Assembly: GCA_030295235.1 (NCBI GenBank)
Contig: AP026152.1
Coordinates: 186,001 to 250,000 of the forward strand
Direction: 5' to 3'
Source: Fistulifera solaris
Lineage: Eukaryota > Bacillariophyta > Bacillariophyceae > Naviculales > Stauroneidaceae
DNA length: 64,000 nucleotides
The notes beneath the pieces were generated by a model that did not search any database, was not told the origin of the DNA, and saw only the letters and a list, made by a program, of their open reading frames with translations. This document shows, piece by piece, positions 52,852-63,337 of the stretch. Made by a program: the position numbers and the translations under genes. Positions within the stretch are counted from its first letter, which is position 1, and every line of letters starts with the position of its first letter.

Positions 52852-53968
52852 ATGTCGAACGTTATCACATTGGCAGTTCGCTATCATGCAATTATTCTGT
52901 TCTTATTGCTCCGACACGATTTTCCCCAATGCCGCGGACACGAACTGACTCTGAGAGGAGGCAATTTTGATCCGCATGACAATCACTATCACTCACACTC
53001 CTTTCATAATCATCGATCTTTGGGGGAAGAACATGTTAATGAAGATGGAATTCCTATTTGCGGCTTTCCGGACCCTCCGGAAGGTAATCTGCAGATTCTC
53101 GGTGCTTCGCATGATTCTGCTCTCCTTCGGAAAATCGCCAAGTTCTTGAAACGTCTTTGGCACGCTGATAGACATCACGACAAGAACAGAATAATTGTTC
53201 CGACTTTCTATCATATCATTCAAAGTGACACAGTTGCCGGTCCTTCTGCTGCGCGTGTCCAAGAGCAACACGATCATCTTGTGGAAGCATTCGCCCCTTA
53301 TGGTTTTTTCTTTTATTTTGAAGAACGTAACATTTACACGAAACAATGAATGGTTCGGGTACAAGGGATACAACACAATTCAAGAAAGGAGAATGAAGAC
53401 AGCCCTACGCAAAGGAGGCCCGGAATCATTAAATATCTACGTCAACAATGGGAATGGAGTCTGCGGTTATGCTTATCTTCCAAGATTCTACGCAAGCTTT
53501 CCCTGGAATGACGGGATAGTCATAAATTTTCGATGTTTCGCAGGACATACTCCATCACAAGAGGGCGATGTCGTCGTACATGAAACGGTAGGTTGTTTAT
53601 TTCTCGCTGTGTTTTCGTTGACCGTTCTCAACACAAATTCGAACATACAGGGGCACTGGTTGGGATTACTCCACACGGTAAGTTTCATTTGTACAAGCAT
53701 TCTACCGCATTGAAGCCATCTAAAATGTTTTCGTCGGTTTTTGCGCCTGAAGTATTCCGGTTGCTCTGAACCCGGCGACGGAATATCGGACACACCACTA
53801 CAAGATGGGCCCACGTTGGGCTGCCCATCAGCTCCGAAGAACTCTTGTGGCAAAGGAAATGATCTTGTAGATAACTTCATGGACTTGTCGTCGGATGTTT
53901 GTAGATCATCGTTCACTCCAGGACAGACGAAGCGAATGGTGGAGGAATGGGTCCGGTATCGCTCTTGA
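52852..53968 (+). CDS. secreted M43-type zinc metalloprotease, copy 2 (3 exons, frame change)
   Basis: Tandem paralogue of the gene at 51083, with exons 52852-53587, 53651-53677 and 53753-53968. The N-terminus (YHAIILFLLLRHDFPQC) is signal-like, followed by a His-rich pro-region and NEDGIPICGFPDP. The protease domain has FYHIIQSDTVAGPSAARVQE. In the T-run of GGTTTTTTCTTTTATTTTG (about 53302-53320) the frame moves +1, and FILKNVTFTRNNEWFGYKGY then follows. The second exon is again 27 bp and encodes GHWLGLLHT, completing HETGHWLGLLH. Exon 3 has YSGCSEPGDGISDTPLQDG. The Met-turn region reads DNFMDLSSDVCR instead of DNYMDYSSDACK, so the Tyr after the Met-turn is replaced by Leu. The two copies are similar in coding sequence but differ in introns. 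Confidence 0.83.
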
Positions 53969-54397
53969 TGAAAATATATGGCGAATGTGCACAATTGCCC
54001 TACTCTCTTCATTCACTAAGTGGATCATAAAAATGTTCGTCGACATGCCAATGTATTTTCTAGAGTCTCTAGCTTGTATCTAGCGAGTCTTTAGGGCGTC
54101 CCCACTTCACTCGTGACTCGCTACGCCGACTGGATCAATAGCAAGCAGCTCTTACTGGTACCCACTTTACTTTCTCTGCATAGCACATATCGGTTGAGCG
54201 GTACTGAACGTCATGGTACAAAAACACTCAAATCGCAAACTTCGAACGTCACATTTTCGGCGGCAGCAGAAAATAACGAGATGTAGGACGATACGAAGAA
54301 AAGTAATGACAATGGAGGTGTTAACATTTCGCACTTGGTGTTCGGTTGGTGTGAGCGACATTGGCGTCCGGAACTTACGAAACAGTTGTAATCCCTG
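53969..54397. other. intergenic, nothing recognised
   Basis: 429 bp between metalloprotease 2 and the methyltransferase. No conserved frame or motif was seen; it probably includes the downstream promoter. Confidence 0.5.
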
Positions 54398-55159
54398 ATG
54401 CGAAACTCCCTGTCAACAACACTTTTCTTGGCATTTATTGCCGCAGCTACAGCTTTCCATGCCTCATCACTCAAGAGAAAATTGAAGTATTCAGCGCACT
54501 TTTCATCGTCACGTGAATTAGAACTAGCACTGGAGCATGATGACGACGACACGGCTCGCTCATCCTTTGGCACAAAGTCATATTGGGACGATGTTTATAG
54601 CGGCCGTGGTGACTTTCCTGCTGACGAATATTCTTGGTACTTCGGGTGGGAAACATTGGGACGACACGTTCAACGATATCTGCCTCTAATGACTCCCAAA
54701 GGAGAGCTGACAGACATTCTGATTCCAGGTATTGGAAATGACCCAATTTTGATCGATCTAATTCGTGCCGGTTATCGTAATATTACGGCACAAGATTATT
54801 CCACGGCAGCAATAGATCGACAACATGATCTTTTATGGTCCGAGCCCCAGTCAATGACGCAAGATATCGACTTGTGCGTTGGGAACGTGAAACGTCTGCC
54901 GCCAGAATGGGCTGGTAGGTTTGACGGTGTGATCGAAAAAGGTTTGTTGGATGCAGTTTATCTCTCTGGAGACGGGCAAGTGGAAATAGCTGCCGAAGAA
55001 CTGCATCGGGTAATGTCAGCGGGCGCTATCCTTATCAGCGTTTCTGGTGTAGTTCCACACGATTTGAGAACGCGCATGTTTTCAGGGGATCGGTGGATTT
55101 GGTTGCGCAACGGAAACGATGATCTAAAGGCCGGATGCTTCGTTTTACAAAAGAAATAG
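54398..55159 (+). CDS. plastid-targeted class I methyltransferase (EEF1AKMT4/METTL13-like)
   Basis: A 253-residue SAM-dependent methyltransferase. A signal peptide (MRNSLSTTLFLAFIAAATA) is followed by FHASS, matching the stramenopile plastid-import motif. The enzyme begins SYWDDVYSGRGDFPADEY, then SWYFGWETLGRHVQRYL, SAM motif I ILIPGIGNDPILIDLIRAGY, motif II NITAQDYSTAAIDRQ, and the FDGVIEKGLLDAVYLSGDG segment typical of the METTL12/13 group (D.....KG..DA). The human relatives methylate lysines or N-termini of translation factors. The substrate of a plastid-located version is unknown. Start chosen for the signal peptide. The frame is unbroken. Confidence 0.85.
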   Translation: MRNSLSTTLFLAFIAAATAFHASSLKRKLKYSAHFSSSRELELALEHDDDDTARSSFGTKSYWDDVYSGRGDFPADEYSWYFGWETLGRHVQRYLPLMTPKGELTDILIPGIGNDPILIDLIRAGYRNITAQDYSTAAIDRQHDLLWSEPQSMTQDIDLCVGNVKRLPPEWAGRFDGVIEKGLLDAVYLSGDGQVEIAAEELHRVMSAGAILISVSGVVPHDLRTRMFSGDRWIWLRNGNDDLKAGCFVLQKK

Positions 55160-55385
55160 ATTCGTTCCTTTCCTAGCTACACGACTTCGAACGTGGATAG
55201 CTCGACCCATGATCCGTGATATCAGCTTAAACGCAAGCTTGCACAAACTGTTATCCCTGCAACCCTAACATTGTTCTATGCACACAAGTAATCCGCTTGT
55301 TGAATAAAAAAGTCGCTAAGAAAGACTACTTCTCTAACTAGATATCCACGGATAATCTACGATGCACTCGTTCCTTTCTTGTCAA

Positions 55386-55755
55386 TTAGTATCGATGGTT
55401 GTACTGCTCTTTGTGATCCTCATGATCAGCCCACGACAACACGTAGTAAGTGCCCGCAGCGGTGCCGATCGGCCAGAGCCAAGTAGCAAAACGATCGACA
55501 ACCTTTTTGGGGAAAGTAGGGATCCAGGGCGAAATAGTGTTCAATAAATAAGGAGAAACGTGCATGGTGACCTATTTAATCAGCAATTAAACATAGAAGT
55601 CATTAGAATAAGTTTCGCAGCAGACCAACGTCAACGTAAAAAACCCTTACCTCCGCTTCGGCGTGACGTTTCTTTCCCCACCATTTGGTCATAGCCATTG
55701 GGTGCGCCTCCTTGAGAGCGAGGAGTGTTCGAGTTCGTGAAAACGCAGCCGACAT
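55386..55755 (-). CDS. ubiquinol-cytochrome c reductase subunit 8 (QCR8-like), 2 short exons
   Basis: A 96-residue protein made from two short exons (55755-55651 and 55571-55386) separated by a 79 bp intron (GTAAGG...AATAG). Exon 1: MSAAFSRTRTLLALKEAHPM, ending KKRHAEAE. Exon 2: VTMHVSPYLLNTISPWIPTF, then a single membrane helix (ATWLWPIGTAAGTYYVLSWA) and EDHKEQYNHRY at the end. The SP....I.....P beginning, one central helix with GTY and the terminal HRY match plant and fungal QCR8, a small complex III subunit of the mitochondrial inner membrane. It was found by reading the minus strand; a plus-strand frame at 55362-55547 overlaps exon 2 and is a shadow. The CBP3-like complex III assembly factor is 37 kb away, with no suggestion of linkage. 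Confidence 0.82.
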
Positions 55756-56100
55756 GATGAATAACAAAGCAAACACAAAGGATTTCCAATAGATGCTTCA
55801 ACCACAAACCGCTTTTGTTGCTATCGTTCGCTTTTCGCTGTTTTGCTGTTTATATAACAACTCGCGTCGACGCGGTGAGTACTCCCTTGGTTATATAACT
55901 GATCGTAGCGGTTCTCATACCGTCTCTTACGTAGTAGAAAGTACGGGGCACGTGGTCAATCATTCAATGATGAAAATGATGACGTAATGACACAATCTAC
56001 GGAACGACGGTCAGTCCTCTCACGCAAAACGCAAACAGCCGCAAGAAGTAAAAAAATGCAACAAAAATACAAAGTCGATGTTTCTTTTTTGCCAGCTACG
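55756..56100. promoter_or_regulatory. divergent region, QCR8-like / SDR
   Basis: 345 bp if the SDR starts at 56101. An in-frame ATG at 55987 would lengthen the SDR by 38 basic and polar residues. Otherwise nothing recognised. Confidence 0.4.
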
Positions 56101-56964
56101 ATGTCACATAGATCTTGTTTCCGAGACGATTTATTCAAAGATAAAGTGGCTTTGGTTACTGGCGGCGGAACAGGGATTGGGAAGGCCATTGCGTGGGAGC
56201 TCGCATCGCTCGGTGCGAAAGTTGTGATAGCAAGTCGGAGTGTTGAAAAGTGTCAAGCTGCTGCGGAAGAATTAAACAATCGACGACCATCTGGGCAAGT
56301 CATAGTAGGCCCGTCCACAAGTATTCGGAATGGGGATGAAATAGCTCAACTTGTGGCGTTCGTAATACAGAAATTCGGGTCGATTCACCTGCTAGTGAAT
56401 AATGCAGGAGGACAGTTTCTATCACCGGCGGAAAATTTAAGTCAGAAGGGATTTTCAGCTGTCGTTGAAACAAACTTGACCGGCACATTCCTTTGTTGTC
56501 GGGAAGCTTATAACCAGTATATGGCTGAACACGGGGGCTCGATTGTCAATATTACTTTGGGGAATCGCAATGGCATGCCCTTAATGAGCCATTCAGGAGC
56601 TTCTCGCGCCGGCGTTGAAAATCTGACAGCTACACTCTGCACTGAATGGATCGAATCTGGCGTAAGGATTAACTGCGTTCGGCCGGGTATCATTTACACA
56701 GAATCAGGTTTTGAAAACTATGGCGACGCCGCTGAAGAGTTTATGGCCAAGATACTACCATCCATTCCTGCCAAGCGATTAGGAACAGCTGAAGAGATAA
56801 GCTCTGCTGTAGTTTGGCTACTCAGTGAAGGTGCGAGTTACGTCACTGGTATGACAATAGCGGTCGATGGTGGTAGCGCTTACACGTTCTTGCCGTTGGT
56901 GGAGACATCTAACAAGTCTCACCTGTCTGTGTACGGGCTTCTACCTCCTAAAGCTAAGCTTTGA
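56101..56964 (+). CDS. peroxisomal trans-2-enoyl-CoA reductase-like SDR
   Basis: Short-chain dehydrogenase/reductase closest to PECR, which reduces trans-2-enoyl-CoA with NADPH in peroxisomes. Landmarks are ALVTGGGTGIGKAIAWELAS (cofactor loop), LLVNNAGGQFLSPAENLSQK, VVETNLTGTFLCCREAY, HGGSIVNITLGNRNGMPLM, HSGASRAGVENLTATLCTEW, GVRINCVRPGIIYTESGFEN, IPAKRLGTAEEISSAVVWLL and TGMTIAVDGG. As in PECR, the classical YxxxK is not seen at its usual position. The C-terminus is AKL, a type 1 peroxisomal targeting signal, as in the human enzyme. The start MSHRSCFRDDLFKDKVALVT at 56101 gives 287 residues and fits the family; 55987 is an alternative giving 325. Frame unbroken. It is convergent with the hydroxylase-family gene. 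Confidence 0.9.
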   Translation: MSHRSCFRDDLFKDKVALVTGGGTGIGKAIAWELASLGAKVVIASRSVEKCQAAAEELNNRRPSGQVIVGPSTSIRNGDEIAQLVAFVIQKFGSIHLLVNNAGGQFLSPAENLSQKGFSAVVETNLTGTFLCCREAYNQYMAEHGGSIVNITLGNRNGMPLMSHSGASRAGVENLTATLCTEWIESGVRINCVRPGIIYTESGFENYGDAAEEFMAKILPSIPAKRLGTAEEISSAVVWLLSEGASYVTGMTIAVDGGSAYTFLPLVETSNKSHLSVYGLLPPKAKL

Positions 56965-57037
56965 GCCTTATTGAATCTTGCTCATTTAGTTACAAACCAA
57001 GCGTTTGACAAACAAAACATAACATTGTACGATGGAA

Positions 57038-58201
57038 TTACTCTTTAAGCTTCACTACCTTGAATCCATTGTGAAACTGTGTCGTTTCTTTCTTGTAAGT
57101 CGGCCATTGTTCTTCTGGTCGTATCAACCGTTGACTATACTCCTTCTTTGTTGCTTCGATAGACTTGCCGGTCTTGGGATCTAGCTGGGCCTCTGGGTTA
57201 ACGCGGTCCTTGGGATTGTAATCACTGCGAAAAATCGATTCAGCATCGAGTTAAATAAAAAGCAAACATGCTTCATCAAACTTACCGAAACGTCCCAAAC
57301 ACTTTATCCCAGAACATTGTATACTGACCGTAGTTGCTTTGGGGAATTCGATGATGTACATCATGAACTTTCGAGTCATAGATCGTTACGCCCATGAATG
57401 AAATAACGATATCGTGTCTTGTATGATTTAGTGCAGCAAGCATTCCACCAATTCCCAAGAAAACAACACTGGTGATCCCGTGAACTGGAACCACAAAGGA
57501 TTGACAAAACCATAAAGCCAGTAAATGATTGTATTCGCCGAGTATGTACTCAATGGGGTGTACATTGATGGCATCAACAGCAGCACGACTCGGAGCTTTT
57601 TGATGATGATGGTGTTTATGAATGTATCCGTAGATTCTGGGTACATGTAGTGCCCAGTGCAGTAACGTGTAAACAAAGTCGAATGCGATAAACAAGGCAA
57701 TCAAAGCTAATAGTGTGTTTGTTGCAGAAACCTCCGTCAACTTCCACGGGCAACGACGTGCCGCGAATGAAAGGTAAAAGTAGGTAAAGGGGCAGTGTTG
57801 GCCTTGCTAAAGCCAATGTAAATGACATCGCGAGCTGTGAAATAGTCCAGATGCTTTCCACGGACAGGTATTTGTTTTGATTTCCACCAAACTGCAACAA
57901 CTTATCAGAAAGAAATGCGGCTGAAATCGGAACGCACACACGCCGCGCTTGACGTACCTCCCCAGTTTTTGGCGATATGATCCAGTCCTTCAAAAGCAGC
58001 AGTCACCGAGATACCTAATAACAGCAGATCGATCGTCGTCATGCCCTGTGGAAACTGAAGCAAGCGCTCGAAAAAATTTAGCGCATTACTGGCTGTCGCG
58101 CTCGTTTCTGCCCGAACATGATACGCCGTCACAAGCAAAAAACCGGCTAGAAATGATCCAGCAGACACTATTCTATAAACACGCCCTGATATGCTCGTCA
58201 T
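57038..58201 (-). CDS. fatty acid hydroxylase/sterol desaturase family membrane protein (3 exons, one frame break)
   Basis: Di-iron membrane oxygenase. Minus-strand exons are 58201-57958, 57891-57286 and 57224-57038; introns are 66 bp (GTACGT...TGCAG) and 61 bp (GTAAGT...CGCAG). Exon 1 has a signal-anchor (VSAGSFLAGFLLVTAYHV) and ends AKNWGG. Exon 2 continues WWKSKQIPVRGKHLDYFTAR, and near 57742-57748 the frame changes by one base into KLTEVSATNTLLALIALFIA. The histidine clusters are HWALH, HKHHHHQ and HDVHHR, the HxxxH/HxxHH set that binds two irons, with a helix pair between (FCQSFVVPVHGITSVVFLGI). Exon 3 supplies a polar tail (RDYNPKDRVNPEAQLDPKTG) ending KVVKLKE. The substrate could be a sterol, fatty acid or lipid base; nothing here decides it. 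Confidence 0.85.
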
Positions 58202-58562
58202 GATGTTTGAAGGAGCACGATAACGGAAGTCTAGTTAAAATTTCTTAGGTAGCAATAACAACCAATGATAACAACAACCAAGAGCATTTTTTTTCGTCTC
58301 GTCGTGCGCGGTTCTCGTTGCGGTACCTGCACAATCGTACTGGTAATCAAAAAATACCGTCTGACCTCTGACTCACACTTTTCGCTAGAGCTTAAAACCG
58401 CTCCGATAAAACCACATTTTGCATGCAACATTTTTGTTCGACGCGACTTTTGCTAGTCTAGTTTCCATTCAATAGCATCCTTTCCTCATCATTGTCTTGC
58501 TGGTCTCTTTCAACGAGATAAGGCAAGAAATAAAGACATATTTGTATACAGGAATACAAAGA

Positions 58563-60242
58563 ATGAGCGACAAAATACTAGATCATGATGACAGTGCTAA
58601 GGAGGAGACCGAAGAGGAAGAAGCCCTTGAAGACCTTTTCTTACGCCACAAATTTCAAAATTATGCGTTTCCATGGAATATTTTGAACGAAGCTGGATGG
58701 ATTTACCACAGCGATTCCGGTTACAAGGCACCAACTGGTCGATCTTTCAAGACAGGGAAAGACGTAGTGGATTTCCTAGATTATCACGCTATACCAGATG
58801 TGTACAGCAACCTCCAATCGATCGCGAAACCGGAATACGAAGCGTCGGAAGAGCAAATACAACTGCGGCGTGACTTGATCCAAATTATGTACCGCAAGAC
58901 TAAACGCAGAAGTTTAGGCGGGAAGGATCAAGGAAGTGACACCCATTCAATTTCTTCAGTTTCGCGAATGAGTGCAAGCGTCGACGACATGAGAGCCACT
59001 TCGCGACGGTCCACTCGAAACCGCGTCTCTGAACGTTCGACTGTTACAAGTCCTGTTGCCGACCAAAGCGCGGAACTGTATATGACTAAAAATTCAAAGC
59101 GTGGAAAAAAGCAAGCTTCGTATTCAGCGCTAAATTCGAACGAGCCAATCAATTTTCCTTCCCTCGAGAAATGTCGGCAAATCAGTCGCGAACACCAGGG
59201 ACTTGAACTAGATGCTATTCAATCGGAACTCGAACGAAATTTCGACGAGTGGCGGTTCTTGCTTACCACAAATCACAATCTACTTTTCTTCGGTGCCGGT
59301 TCGAAGGAGAAATTGCTGCACAGCTTTGGAGAAAAGTCATTGTCTGAGGAAGGTTACGTGTTACTGATTGATGGCTTTGCCAAAGATGTGTCCGTAACTG
59401 CGATTTTGGACTTATTTGTCAAGATATTTTTGAACGGCAAGGAACCGGGACCATCTAGCGCGGTGCCTAGAGACGACTGTGAAATCTTACTTGCTGACAT
59501 TTCCAACCCTTGGCAAGCGCATCCGCTAGTTGAGAGAGCAATCAACATATCGAGGGCCATTGCCTATGATGCCATGGAAACGCTCGAGCCGGTATTTCTG
59601 ATAATCCACAACATTGAAGGCGAAGGACTTCGGACGGATGTTTCGCAAGAAGCACTTGCTGCGCTGTCTGTCAATAGCCGAGTGGCAAATGGTACAGCAT
59701 CGATCCGTATAATTGCGAGTATTGATGATGTTGATTGCTCCTACAAGCTCTGGCGATTACCGGTGATGGCGAGTTTCTCGTGGATATGGAAGGAGGTGCA
59801 CGCGTACCGACCCTACGACAACGAATTTGTCATGCTAGAAACTGATGAACAGCAACAGAAAGCGAAAGGAAAGGCAGCCAAGACGGCGCAGGCGCAAATT
59901 GCTGAAACGAAAAAGGCGAGAGTATTAAGTATTATTGGTTCCATGGCACCCAAACATGCTGAGATATTGCAAATACTGGCTCAACTACAGCTGCAGCAAC
60001 TACACGTTGATCAAGACAAAGAAGGCTGGGTCGAATTCTCTTCGTTTCGTGATCAGTGTAAGAAAAAGTATATCATAACTAAGGATCACCAGCTTGACCC
60101 ATTCTTGACCGAGCTCGGTGACCATCGATTGATTCAGAAGAAAATCATCAAAGGGGTCAACTACATATCTATCCCGCATGGTCATGAGGAACTCAAAAGA
60201 TTGTTGCTTACGACGTCAAGAGTCGGAAAATGTAAATTGTAG
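58563..60242 (+). CDS. ORC2: origin recognition complex subunit 2
   Basis: ORC2 is part of the complex that marks replication origins and loads MCM. The unbroken frame extends back to 58497; the Met at 58563 (MSDKILDHDDSAKEE) looks like the natural start, giving 559 residues. The N-terminus is acidic (EETEEEEALEDLF) with FPWNILNEAGWIYHSDSGYK, then a basic Ser/Arg linker. The ORC2 core begins FPSLEKCRQISREHQGLELD, with FDEWRFLLTTNHNLLFFGAG and SKEKLLHSFGEKSL, the hallmark of the family's AAA-like domain. It continues VLLIDGFAKDVSVTAILDLF, VFLIIHNIEGEGLRTDVSQE, IRIIASIDDVDCSYKLWRLP, and a winged-helix end (LIQKKIIKGVNYISIPHG). It is a single exon. Confidence 0.95.
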   Translation: MSDKILDHDDSAKEETEEEEALEDLFLRHKFQNYAFPWNILNEAGWIYHSDSGYKAPTGRSFKTGKDVVDFLDYHAIPDVYSNLQSIAKPEYEASEEQIQLRRDLIQIMYRKTKRRSLGGKDQGSDTHSISSVSRMSASVDDMRATSRRSTRNRVSERSTVTSPVADQSAELYMTKNSKRGKKQASYSALNSNEPINFPSLEKCRQISREHQGLELDAIQSELERNFDEWRFLLTTNHNLLFFGAGSKEKLLHSFGEKSLSEEGYVLLIDGFAKDVSVTAILDLFVKIFLNGKEPGPSSAVPRDDCEILLADISNPWQAHPLVERAINISRAIAYDAMETLEPVFLIIHNIEGEGLRTDVSQEALAALSVNSRVANGTASIRIIASIDDVDCSYKLWRLPVMASFSWIWKEVHAYRPYDNEFVMLETDEQQQKAKGKAAKTAQAQIAETKKARVLSIIGSMAPKHAEILQILAQLQLQQLHVDQDKEGWVEFSSFRDQCKKKYIITKDHQLDPFLTELGDHRLIQKKIIKGVNYISIPHGHEELKRLLLTTSRVGKCKL

Positions 60243-62389
60243 CTATGGCAAACCTATTTCTATAGTGCAGCATAATTGGCCAGGATACAGAGAGGCACTT
60301 GATCAAAGCAAGCTTCTGCAATTTCGCATCCGATGCAATCTCTCGGATTGCATCTTACCAGGTAAATACTTTGTTTGTGTTGCTGAAAAGCACAAAACGC
60401 AAGGTAATAACGTAAGAAAATGACCTCTTAGCTGAGTGACATGATGCGGACAAACACCATATAAAACAAAGCAGCTTGAAGAGAAAGAACCAACGGCGGC
60501 CTTAGCAGCATCAGCGATATAACTGAACCAGCAGGCAGCGTACAAATTTTAAAGCAATACAATATATTTTCTAAAAGTCCACGGCATCGCTTCATCCACT
60601 CGATAGAAAATGACTTCCATCTGCTTAATAAGTTACATCCTACGCTTTTTTGTTGCAACTAACTTGCCCCTTCATCTTATTATCTAACTGAAAAGTGTAA
60701 CCCTTCAGGTATTTGACTTATTGATTTCAAAGCCCAAGAAGGCTCCCTATCAGTTTAGGGTGTACGAGTAATTATTATCAGATTTCTGACGTTAGAAGGT
60801 TGATCACTTCTGTCATTGAGCTCCCGTATTATAAACTCATAAAAGCTTGTTCTACACCGAGGAAGTTTTTCGCTTAATGCACAGCCAATTTTCCATCAAA
60901 AATCTGTGTAAGTTTCACCGATCATCCTTGTACTTTGTATCGTGTATCATAGTTGCCAATCTACAACTTGTTTAAAACAAAATGATACTGAGAGCCAGCT
61001 ACAAGAGATGCATATACTTTGAATGTCAAAAACGAAGCAATCTTTCGGCTAGATTGTTCTGAGATACTTTCCGATGCCCACCTTATTTTTTAAGATCAAC
61101 CGCAAACTATCGCTATCAATTAGAAAACGGCTATTGAATGTGCGATTCGCGACAAGTAAGGCTCGTCGAAGTGCCTTACTTGGAGGAAAAGGAAGCTAGA
61201 GTAAAATTTCAATTGAACCGATTTAAATGGCTCATTGTTCAATGTTTTAAACTCAAATCGGTGACGATGATTCTTGATCGACAGCTTCATCGCAATCTGT
61301 CACTTTAAACTTTTTCTGACCCTGGTAAGATGACAAGTGGAAAGCACTATAGTCAATATGTCCTTCAACGATTGCCTGGATTTTTAACGGAAAGATGGTC
61401 GGGTGGTAAATGTTACATAACGTTAAAAACTTTGATTGGTTTTCTAGAAATATCAATATGTTTGCAATCCTCTATTGAACGCTACACATCATTCTTTCTC
61501 ACAGACCGTTTCTTTTCTTCTTGTTCACTTGCACTAATATATTCATCGCCATCCAAAAGCCTGACAAACCTATCCACATTCTTCTGCTTCCATCAAAGTC
61601 TCCTGCGGTGCGAGCCTTTTTTTGCCTTGGTTTCCCCAAACAATCGCACAATAGGCTGACCTTGGATTTAATCGTCAGTTCCTGTGAGACGTTAAAGTCG
61701 GCAAGACAGAACAAGTTGTTGCAATGGGAGGATAAACATACTTTTGATTAAGCATATTCGACAAAATACTTTCACAACAGCAATGTAAGTAAAAAATAAA
61801 AATACATCATTTTGAAGGATCCTCGTGCTACGTTAAATTGAGAAAGAAATGAAACTCTATATAATTGAGCGAAGGTTGTTTCAATAATAGGTTGATTAAA
61901 CACGAATATACCGAGGACTGAACGGTTTTAACCAAGACTTTTTAGTTAAATCTGAGCACGCTTTCAAAAAAAATTGGACTGATCGCTCTGTTACCGTCGT
62001 GGAATTGATCGTGGTTTTCAAAGACATCTCTCCCGAGTTGGTAAGATCTATTTTTATCGTAAAATCGCCCTTGACAAATATTATCGAAAAATAGAATTTT
62101 GAGAAAACTATTCGTTGTTCTGTTGAAAATCTAGTTGACTTCCAAGCTCCAGATAATCGATGAAATACATGCTAAGGAAGTTATTAAGTCACAGGTAGAT
62201 TAATTGTTCTCATTTGAAAGTCTCCAAGAATGATTGTTATGCCAAAACGAAAATAAATGTTTTGCTCAAGTAGGAGAGACGTCCTTAGCTTATGGTGCTG
62301 CATGCGATTTATCATAATAAGATTGTAAACATGCGAGGCACAATCGTTAGTCAAATGAATGGGATCCTTGTTTATGAGTTTCACTTGTA

Positions 62390-62763
62390 GGTGATTTTAA
62401 TAGCTAACGTGGGTTAGCGAGCGGTTGTCTATACCGGAAATACCGTGAAAGTATTAAGCTAGATATTGATTATACGCGGTTACCTGCAACTCGCGTACTG
62501 CATTGGCTGTATCAGCCAGAAATCATTTAGCCAGTCATGTCGGACGGTAAGCTGGGAATGTATTTCAATTAAAGGGATTCCAATAGCTAATGTGGGTTAA
62601 TAACAGTTGTCTATACCGGAAAAACCATACGTGGTAACCTGTCACGCGAGTACTGCATCGGCTAAACCATCATCTTGAACGTGGGGGTGTAGCGAAGAAC
62701 CAGACATCATTAAGGCGATGATGTCGGACGGTTAGCTGGGAATGTAGTTCAATTAAAGAGATT
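62390..62763. repeat. imperfect tandem direct repeat, two units of about 185 bp
   Basis: Unit 1 (about 62390-62575) and unit 2 (about 62576-62763) share, in the same order: ATAGCTAANGTGGGTTA, GTTGTCTATACCGGAAA, CGCGTACTGCAT or GCGAGTACTGCAT, ATGTCGGACGGTNAGCTGGG and AATGTANTTCAATTAAAG. No coding frame runs through both. Origin unknown; it could be a fragment of a dispersed repeat. Confidence 0.7.
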
Positions 62764-63250
62764 TAACTGTTGGAGGAAAAGGCGTCCTTGTCTACCTTTT
62801 CATCGGACAAGTCGTGGAATTTGCTGGACCTGTGGTTGAATATGCGGGACTTGCAGGCGGGCAAAAGGCGAAGTTGGGAAAAATCTCCTGGCCTAAAATG
62901 CAGGGTTTTCAGACGAGGTTTGCAGAAGTAGTAAAACAAGCAGGCTATGTTTGGCTGTATCCAAGGATTTTTCCTCGGTTGAGGGCCGGATTTTGAGCTT
63001 TCATTCGATTGTGTCCTCGAGCTGGAACAAGTCGTCGTGCAATAGGATATCGGCTTCTCTAGAGTTGAATTTTGAAAAGGGTGGCGTTGAGACACGTTAA
63101 ACCTTGCTGGAGATTATTACTACTACTTGTACAAGGAGCTTTTTGAAGGCTCTATTTTGCCGCCATGGCGACAAGGTTAAGGTTACTGCTTTTAAGACGG
63201 ACGAGGACACGGAGCGAGCGAGTGAGCGAGGCCGTGCGGCTTCATTCTTC

Positions 63251-63337
63251 ACACGATGCGAAAACACATTTTGAACTATCCACGTTGGAGGGGGTTTTCA
63301 AGTAATCCTGTCGAAAAATAACACGATGCGAAAACAC
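63251..63337 (+). repeat. 17 bp direct repeat pair
   Basis: ACACGATGCGAAAACAC occurs at 63251-63267 and again at 63321-63337, just upstream of MscS-like copy H. It may be regulatory or the trace of a small duplication. Confidence 0.5.

Noticed and set aside
55362-55547. 61-codon plus-strand frame with a hydrophobic start
   Set aside because: It lies over exon 2 of the QCR8-like gene on the opposite strand, which has clear family wording and splice sites.
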